A DNA stretch of 9,207 bases. Source: Nitrososphaeraceae archaeon (GTDB taxonomy: Archaea > Thermoproteota > Nitrososphaeria > Nitrososphaerales > Nitrososphaeraceae). Numbering within the stretch: the stretch's first letter is position 1; every line of letters begins with the position of its first letter. Both the position numbers and the translations under genes were made by a program. Below the pieces are notes generated by a model that was not told the DNA's origin, made no database searches, and saw only the letters and a program-made list of their open reading frames with translations. This document shows, piece by piece, positions 5,652 through 9,207 of this stretch. Where the stretch lies: NCBI GenBank assembly GCA_021155845.1, contig JAJNBK010000054.1:1-9207 (forward strand), in the 5' to 3' direction.

Positions 5652-5846
5652 ATGATGAAAAAGATTGGAATTATCGGATCAGATGTTGTTCTAGGAAGTG
5701 CAACGGGCGAGGGCCTTCATAGACTTGGTCATGATGTATGGCATAGATCATAGATATTCAAACGCTGTTCACAATAATATTTTTCACGTGAGGTACGGAT
5801 AATTTTGACATGCTTGTTATTTGTTCTCCAGCAACTATTACATCTC
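5652..5846 (+). pseudogene. NAD-binding dehydrogenase start, decayed (UDP-glucose/GDP-mannose type)
   Basis: ATG 5652 opens MMKKIGIIGSDVVLGSATGEGLHRLGHDV followed by WHRS and TAG 5751-5753 (33 residues). This is the first beta-alpha-beta unit of a Rossmann dehydrogenase; the wording KIGIIGSGVVG.ATGKGLHRLGHDV is close to UDP-glucose/GDP-mannose dehydrogenases, though F420-dependent NADP reductases start similarly. The glycine motif is damaged: the second Gly is Asp and an extra residue lies before the last Gly. After the stop, DIQTLF appears in another frame from 5753, and NFDMLVICSPATIT (ending about 5842) resembles the next strand of the fold, again after a stop. The rest of the gene, normally over 400 residues, is absent. 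A true relic, not a single indel. Confidence 0.55.
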
Positions 5847-5960
5847 AATACAAAATCATTATTGGCTGGATCCCATTCTTCTATAGATCTTTAGTATTAT
5901 ATCCTCTGAGATATATAAATGAAAAATGCAATATTCAATTCCATATTATAATAATCTTAG

Positions 5961-5997
5961 TTGCAAATTAGAGTCAAATCTGTCCTACATCCCACCG
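5961..5997. repeat. Imperfect direct repeat, copy A
   Basis: TTGCAAATTAGAGTCAAATC and the following TGTCCTACATCCCACCG match copy B (6292-6327) at most positions with two small gaps. The copies are in the same orientation, about 331 bases apart, both outside genes. Confidence 0.45.
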
Positions 5998-6291
5998 AAC
6001 CCAAAGAATTTATATACTTTCATCAAATTTTTTATAAGATGTTTAACAATACATTAAATCATACCATATCTTAAAATCTTTCATATTTGAAACAAGAAAT
6101 TATAGAATATTGACCATATACATTTAATACTTGATGTTCCAGTAAAGAAATATGTTAACTGTCTCATGTAGAGATGAATTAAGAGAGAATATAAGATCAC
6201 ATATTAAGAGAACTTAATTCTATTATCTTTTATTTTTTGAGGAGTTTGAAGTACTTCTTAGCCTATGCGATGAATCGATAATCAGTTTGAG

Positions 6292-6327
6292 GTGCAAATA
6301 GAGTCAATTCTGTTTTACATCCTCCCA
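6292..6327. repeat. Imperfect direct repeat, copy B
   Basis: GTGCAAATAGAGTCAATTCT and the following GTTTTACATCCTCCCA are the second copy of the element at 5961-5997. The shared core is TGCAAA-(T)TAGAGTCAA-TCTG-TACATC. Confidence 0.45.
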
Positions 6328-6411
6328 TCTAACGCATGAGCTATTTCCTTTGTTTAAAAAATAAACTAGAATGCAGAGGTTTAAGAGATAAATAAAGAGA
6401 TAAAAAATTAG

Positions 6412-6649
6412 TTACCTTCTCCTTGCTACTATTGTATGTGTCTCCTCTACATACCATCTAATAGTATCCTTAAACTTTGACCACCAATCCAAAAATGAAT
6501 CAGCACTATCAATGGATATATTCTCCTACTAGCTCAATACCAGAAGGTAAGCCATTCTTCAATCTATTCCATTCATCATTAGCTTTCTGTGTTTCTTCTT
6601 TATTCATTGCTTTAAAACGATAAAACACTAAGAATGCAGTAGCAGCCAT
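6412..6649 (-). pseudogene. Small conserved-looking protein, frameshifted
   Basis: From ATG (6649-6647, minus) the frame reads MAATAFLVFYRFKAMNKEET, then QKANDEWNRLKNGLPSGIEL, VGEYIH and a stop. In another frame the text continues SIDSADSFLDWWSKFKDT, IRWYVEETHTIVARRR and stops at 6412. Adding two bases (a TA unit) in the TATATA stretch near 6515-6522 joins both parts into 79 residues. The plan (beta-strand AFLVFYRFKAM, long charged helix, SFLDWWSKFKD helix, WYVEETHTIVA strand) suggests a small ferredoxin-like alpha/beta-barrel protein. An alternative is a larger internal deletion after GEYIH. I do not recognise a named family. A perfect 8-bp inverted repeat lies 15 bases upstream of the ATG. 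Pseudogene or dinucleotide-slippage error. Confidence 0.5.
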
Positions 6650-6663
6650 ATGTATATGCAATA

Positions 6664-6688
6664 AGAACTCTCATTTTAAAAGAGTTCT
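6664..6688. repeat. 8-bp inverted repeat upstream of the minus-strand gene
   Basis: AGAACTCT (6664-6671) and AGAGTTCT (6681-6688) are exact reverse complements around a 9-base loop. It lies 15-39 bases before the minus-strand ATG at 6649, with a TATA-like AAATATATT (minus, about 6697-6705) just beyond, so it would cover the transcription start: an operator or 5' RNA hairpin. Confidence 0.45.
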
Positions 6689-6915
6689 ATTTGTTAGAAT
6701 ATATTTACATTTATAATAGCTACTGCTAGTTTATGATTCTTTAATTAAGAGATAAAATTATTAAGTCTTATTTTATGCATTTTCATTATATATATTATGG
6801 AATAATATATGTGCACATTTGACAGTTGCATTAGCATTGTCTTTTTTACGCTGTAAAACCTAAAGCCATACTAATTTAGATTTAAAAAATAATAATTAGC
6901 TGATTTTCTATTTTC

Positions 6916-7131
6916 TTATTTGTTCATCCTTAGTACATCTATTTGACCGCTATGAAGCCAATCCTTTAGCTCTTCATGACTTGGCTTAGCATCATGCTTT
7001 CCAGCCAAATGAAGATGCAAAAAAGCATAGTTAATTTGATTTAGCAATGGCTTGTTTTGTTCATCACCTTTACGGCTTTTCTGCTGTAAATCAGTTGGAA
7101 CTGTCTTCCACCAATCGTTGAAGCTTCTCAT
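6916..7131 (-). CDS. Unrecognised 71-residue protein
   Basis: ATG (7131-7129, minus) to TAA gives 71 residues with no signal peptide or membrane segment. The sequence is rich in Trp, His and Lys: an N-terminal helix MRSFNDWWKTVPTDLQQKSR, a middle segment NQINYAFLHLHLAGKHDAK, and a C-terminal helix PSHEELKDWLHSGQIDVLRM. Three closely spaced His (39, 41, 46) could bind a metal, but no motif is certain. A TATA-like CTTTAAAG lies 26-33 bases upstream, so a leaderless transcript is plausible, and codon use is like that of the neighbouring genes. It may be complete. Family unknown. Confidence 0.5.
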   Translation of the reverse strand: MRSFNDWWKTVPTDLQQKSRKGDEQNKPLLNQINYAFLHLHLAGKHDAKPSHEELKDWLHSGQIDVLRMNK

Positions 7132-7156
7132 CCTGATAAGTATTAGATTACAAAGA

Positions 7157-7164
7157 CTTTAAAG
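7157..7164 (-). promoter_or_regulatory. TATA-like box for the 71-residue gene
   Basis: CTTTAAAG, a palindrome, lies 26-33 bases before the minus-strand ATG at 7131, at leaderless spacing. Confidence 0.4.
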
Positions 7165-7260
7165 ATTGACGTCTTGTTTAACTTTAGGGTTAACTGCACT
7201 ACAATGTACGCTCCAAGATTGAATGTATTATAGTAAAATCTTAAAGATGCTCAAACTTTA

Positions 7261-7446
7261 GTGATTACGAAGTGTTATTACAAAGAAGAAAGCAGATGGT
7301 ATCACAAACGTTCCCTTTATCTGATATCATTTGCAACCAGATCATGCATCGATTATAACACATTCGATTATCTTGGGGCCATAATTATTGTTGATGTAGG
7401 TTTATGGATATATGGAAAGATAAAAGAGGAATTAGTTGTTATTTGA
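7261..7446 (+). CDS. Doubtful ORF with one membrane helix
   Basis: GTG 7261 to TGA gives 61 residues. The first half is of unusual composition (many Tyr, Arg and Ser). The end, YLGAIIIVDVGLWIYGKIKEE, looks like a genuine membrane helix with a charged tail. A TATA-like TATTATA (7226-7232) is about 30 bases upstream. There is no Shine-Dalgarno. It may be a real small membrane protein, the tail of a decayed one, or chance. Confidence 0.2.
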   Translation: MITKCYYKEESRWYHKRSLYLISFATRSCIDYNTFDYLGAIIIVDVGLWIYGKIKEELVVI

Positions 7447-7456
7447 TATGTATATA

Positions 7457-7503
7457 TGGATTTTTCTAATTTAATATTGAATTCTTTTTTCTATTTTGTT
7501 TAT
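7457..7503 (+). terminator. T-rich stretch, possible terminator
   Basis: Several T-runs (TTTTTC, TTCTTTTTTC, TTTTG) follow the doubtful ORF and would serve as an archaeal U-tract terminator; no hairpin is seen. Confidence 0.25.
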
Positions 7504-7583
7504 TCACATGTTTTTCCTCAGTTTAATCTGCTGCTTCATGAGTCGCATAAGTTGTTTATAATGATGAACAGATTGTGTATCTG

Positions 7584-7591
7584 TTAAATAT
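7584..7591 (+). promoter_or_regulatory. TATA-like box for the 62-residue gene
   Basis: TTAAATAT lies 24-31 bases before ATG 7615, leaderless spacing. Confidence 0.45.
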
Positions 7592-7614
7592 TTTATTGTC
7601 TTTTGATATATAAG

Positions 7615-7803
7615 ATGTCATCATCAACTGAATTAACAGACACGGCATATGATATTTTAAAAGTTTTGGGCAAGGATGCTGACTTCCTCTATGATACAAT
7701 CGAAACTTATATCAAAGATGCACAGAAGGCCAATAAATCAGATTTGGTAGAAATATGGCAAACAATCAAAACAGAAAGAAAAAGACAGATGCATATGCTC
7801 TAG
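7615..7803 (+). CDS. Small all-helical protein
   Basis: A 62-residue soluble protein starting MSSSTELTDTAYDILKVLGK. It is predicted to be almost wholly helical: a first helix (ELTDTAYDILKVLGKDADFLYDT) and a long second one (KSDLVEIWQTIKTERKRQMHML), with an E-x3-x-x-H-like end recalling ferritin-like helical hairpins that bind metal through Glu and His. ATG 7615 is preferred over TTG 7603 because of the TATA box at 7584-7591. The end looks abrupt: the stop TAG comes right after QMHML, where helical relatives would be expected to continue. In the frame one base behind, AYALVVLTPEQMKCMIYELV runs on to TGA at about 7852, so a late frameshift is possible. Family from appearance only. Confidence 0.55.
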   Translation: MSSSTELTDTAYDILKVLGKDADFLYDTIETYIKDAQKANKSDLVEIWQTIKTERKRQMHML

Positions 7804-8165
7804 TTGTCCTTACACCAGAACAAATGAAATGTATGATTTATGAACTGGTATGATGATGAAGGTAAAGATTGTAAAAGTGATTTATGTTAGGTAAGTGGTA
7901 TTCTCCTTGGACAAAGATTCCATTGACATTTGGGCTAAGTTTCTAGAGTGTAGAAAAGAACTCTGAGGATAGTAGCAGCAGTTTTGTCTGCGATTTACAT
8001 TAAGGCATAAGTTACAACGTGCGATGACACAGAAAACTCAACAAAAAAACAAAAGAATACAAGACGATAGTAAATTGATTATAAATAATTCATTATTTAT
8101 AGTTTAATTTGGTAACGCTATTATAGAAATCATCAGTTACTTTCAGCTGGGCAATTATATTTTGT
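7804..8165. other. Intergenic region, no gene seen
   Basis: Apart from the short continuing frame just after 7803 and the AT-rich palindrome at 8080-8101, no gene or known signal is visible on either strand. It separates two convergent genes. Confidence 0.4.
8080..8101. repeat. AT-rich 10-bp palindrome
   Basis: TATAAATAAT (8080-8089) and ATTATTTATA (8092-8101) are exact reverse complements with two bases between. It lies between two convergent genes, 65 bases past the end of the helix-hairpin-helix gene; it may act as a weak bidirectional terminator or be AT-rich chance. Confidence 0.4.
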
Positions 8166-8453
8166 TCATTGAATTGATAGCAAATAATTATTATTATTAT
8201 TATTGGAATCGCTGTCTTTGTTAACAGTAGTAGCTGTATCAGCAGTGACAACATCTCTTATCTTTTTTGCCTCTTCGAAAATAATTTGGGCTACATAAAG
8301 ATCTATTCCAAGTTTTTTTGAAATGTCTGTTGCAGTACTGCTACTAAGTATGAAGTTAATAGTAGTAAATCCTGCCTTTGTTAGGGAATCCTTGATACCG
8401 GTAGCTAATTCTAATAGTTGAATATCCGATTCCATACCTTTTTTACTAATCAT
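8166..8453 (-). CDS. Stand-alone helix-hairpin-helix protein
   Basis: A 95-residue protein. Residues 11-66 match the small helical DNA-binding domain found at the N-terminus of RadA/Rad51 and in related HhH proteins: LLELATGIKDSLTKAGFTTI, NFILSSSTATDISKKLGI, then YVAQIIFEEAKKI, i.e. the pattern I-x-x-L-x-x-AGF-x-T-x-x-x-I-x-x-S-x-x-x-x-x-x-LGI-x-x-x-x-A-x-x-I-x-x-x-A. No ATPase domain follows; the C-terminus is a low-complexity tail with six Asn encoded by an AAT microsatellite. ATG 8453 is used here, but ATG 8435 (M7, MESDIQLL) sits 21-30 bases after a good TATA box (TTATATATTA, 8465-8456) and could be the leaderless start. Likely binds DNA or a protein partner; role unknown. The domain is fairly secure. 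Confidence 0.68.
   Translation of the reverse strand: MISKKGMESDIQLLELATGIKDSLTKAGFTTINFILSSSTATDISKKLGIDLYVAQIIFEEAKKIRDVVTADTATTVNKDSDSNNNNNNYLLSIQ
8187..8204. repeat. Six-unit ATT/AAT microsatellite
   Basis: Six ATT units on the plus strand read as six AAT (Asn) codons in the tail of the minus-strand helix-hairpin-helix gene. Slippage in whole units would change only the Asn count. Confidence 0.75.
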
Positions 8454-8455
8454 AC

Positions 8456-8506
8456 TAATATATAACTTCTATAGTAAATTGTTTTATGTAGACAATTATA
8501 GTAAAT
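8456..8506 (-). promoter_or_regulatory. Promoter region with repeated TATA-like elements
   Basis: On the minus strand TTATATATTA (8465-8456) fits a start at ATG 8435. The decamer ATTTACTATA occurs twice further upstream (8479-8470 and 8506-8497), exactly 27 bases apart. Between them AATTGT (8477-8482) and ACAATT (8492-8497) form a 6-bp inverted repeat. The arrangement suggests either alternative promoters or a regulator site; which is used cannot be told. Confidence 0.35.
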
Positions 8507-8583
8507 ACCGCTGCGAATCAAAATTCAAAGACGAACTATATCGTGGGTTAAAAACAAGTTAGAATAACCTCTTAGACTAAATC

Positions 8584-8781
8584 ACTTTAATTGGACCTAT
8601 GTATTATGCTGCATCTAGTTTAGTCTGCGTACCTGCAACATTATGTCATAATGGACCTGCATTGGGATCACAAGCAGGTGAGCGTCGTATCTCTGAATTA
8701 GTAAAAGCTGCAGACTTTAAACAGTTCAGACGTGCCATTCAGACACCATTTAATATAGTGTATGAGGCAAAACCATGGTAA
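8584..8781 (+). pseudogene. SAM-dependent methyltransferase C-terminal stub
   Basis: The frame is open after TAA 8578-8580; ATG 8599 would give 60 residues, but the similarity begins before it (LIGPMYYAASSLVCVPA). The text then reads GPALGSQAGERRISELVKAA, DFKQFRRAIQTPFNIVYEAK, PW. This is the recognisable end of a class of bacterial class I methyltransferases whose C-terminus runs close to YYAASTxVCTPxSL...ALGAQAGEARLREV...GFTRFRRATETPFNLVYEARP. The SAM-binding Rossmann part (some 200-300 residues, with the GxGxG motif) is missing, so it is a truncated, presumably dead gene. Together with the downstream DJ-1/PfpI gene it suggests imported bacterial DNA. Confidence 0.62.
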
Positions 8782-8849
8782 ATTTTTATCTTATTTTTTT
8801 CTTGTGGATTCAGTTTGTGTATAGTAATCAATTAGTTAATTAATAGTGA

Positions 8850-8866
8850 CCTCTCTTAGAGGAGAG
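8850..8866. terminator. Small hairpin between convergent genes
   Basis: CCTCT (8850-8854) pairs with AGAGG (8858-8862), and in another register CTCTC (8851-8855) with GAGAG (8862-8866). It lies between the 3' ends of the methyltransferase stub and the DJ-1/PfpI gene; a T-rich stretch (8782-8800) precedes it on the plus strand. A weak bidirectional terminator is possible. Confidence 0.25.
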
Positions 8867-8912
8867 AATATATGCATTTGAATTCAGGTAGATAAACTAT
8901 GATCATCTCCTT

Positions 8913-9207
8913 TTAAGTATCACCTCCTCTACGTCGGTCGTTTTGGTGGGGATAAGGATATTCCATTTGACGTGCAGTGGCCTGTCCGATCTTGGTTCCG
9001 AAAAAGTGGCTGACAATGCGCAGGGCCATGTCGATTCCTCCAGAAATGCCTGCAGAGGTGAAGATGGGAGCGTCCAGAGTAAATCTAACGTCTTCACGTA
9101 TATTGGCCTTAGGTGCGGATTGACGAAGAAAATCAAAAGCACGCCAATGTGTGGTCGCTTCGCGTCCATCTAACAATCCTGATTTCCCAAGAAGACTTGA
9201 ACCCGTG
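8913..9207 (-). CDS. DJ-1/PfpI family protein, C-terminal part
   Basis: The gene enters from beyond the right edge; 98 complete codons are visible, beginning TGSSLLGKSGLLDGREATTHW, through RAFDFLRQSAPKANIREDVR, FTLDAPIFTSAGISGGIDMA, LRIVSHFFG and ending RRRGGDT. This is the second half of a DJ-1/PfpI (GlxA-like, class I glutamine-amidotransferase-like) protein: the TG at its start follows the nucleophile Cys (expected just outside the window), LLDGRxATTHW and the TSAGISxGIDMALxIV block are diagnostic. Such proteins include isonitrile hydratases and stress hydrolases; if an AraC-type HTH existed it would follow here, and it does not, so it is the free-standing type. The stretch is clearly richer in G+C than the rest of the window and reads like a bacterial gene, which points to horizontal transfer. 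Confidence 0.85.
   Translation of the reverse strand, partial: TGSSLLGKSGLLDGREATTHWRAFDFLRQSAPKANIREDVRFTLDAPIFTSAGISGGIDMALRIVSHFFGTKIGQATARQMEYPYPHQNDRRRGGDT

Larger units (their letters stand above)
5847..6411. other. Intergenic region with a direct-repeat pair
   Basis: No intact gene is visible. It contains the two repeat copies at 5961 and 6292 and two short protein-like frames between them on the plus strand (MLTVSCRDELRENIRSHIKR from ATG 6152; LDVPVKKYVN in another frame around 6130), neither recognisable. Confidence 0.4.

Noticed and set aside
8187..8204. ATT repeats considered as part of a CRISPR or other array
   Set aside because: A plain trinucleotide microsatellite inside a coding tail, with no spacers.
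8903..9173. Two further long frames overlapping the DJ-1/PfpI gene (one on each strand)
   Set aside because: Higher G+C makes stops rarer; only the frame ending at 8913 has recognisable family motifs.

Overview
The window is AT-rich (roughly one third G+C by eye) with long intergenic stretches. TATA-like boxes lie 24-33 bases ahead of several start codons, as expected for leaderless archaeal transcripts. A CARF/winged-helix regulator of the HFX_2341 type, a membrane-anchored DUF3179 protein, a secreted duplicated-domain protein and a stand-alone helix-hairpin-helix protein together suggest an ammonia-oxidising Nitrososphaeria (Thaumarchaeota), perhaps of the Nitrosocosmicus/Nitrososphaera kind. 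The genus is a guess from style and cannot be proven here.

Layout. 1-1060 is a field of gene relics: the tail of an HNH endonuclease, a DUF4242 gene with a one-base deletion, two small unrecognised reading frames, and a mini-gene interrupted by two in-frame TGA codons with a perfect 9-bp inverted repeat around the first. 1054-1813 holds an orphan CARF-winged-helix regulator preceded by two palindromes exactly 20 bp apart, a likely autoregulatory operator. 1946-3708 is a two-gene operon: a four-helix membrane protein with a Cys-Cys motif, translationally coupled through a TTGA overlap to a DUF3179 protein. 3709-4430 is nearly empty apart from a weak relic. 4459-5554 encodes a secreted protein of two homologous domains that fall in two reading frames, so the gene is split by a +1 shift. 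5555-6915 contains a broken Rossmann dehydrogenase start, a pair of imperfect direct repeats and a frameshifted minus-strand gene with an inverted repeat just upstream. 6916-8453 holds small genes: a minus-strand 71-aa protein, a doubtful ORF, a 62-aa helical protein and a helix-hairpin-helix protein with an AAT microsatellite. 8584-9207 has the C-terminal stub of a methyltransferase and the 3' part of a DJ-1/PfpI gene that is clearly richer in G+C, both of bacterial style and probably acquired.

How it fits together. The only well-formed functional units are the CARF regulator with its operator, the membrane protein/DUF3179 operon, and the small intact genes. At least four genes are broken by one- or two-base changes, some with promoters still recognisable. 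That means either a real zone of gene decay or uncorrected indels in the assembly; raw reads would decide. No CRISPR array, cas gene, tRNA, rRNA or complete insertion sequence was seen.
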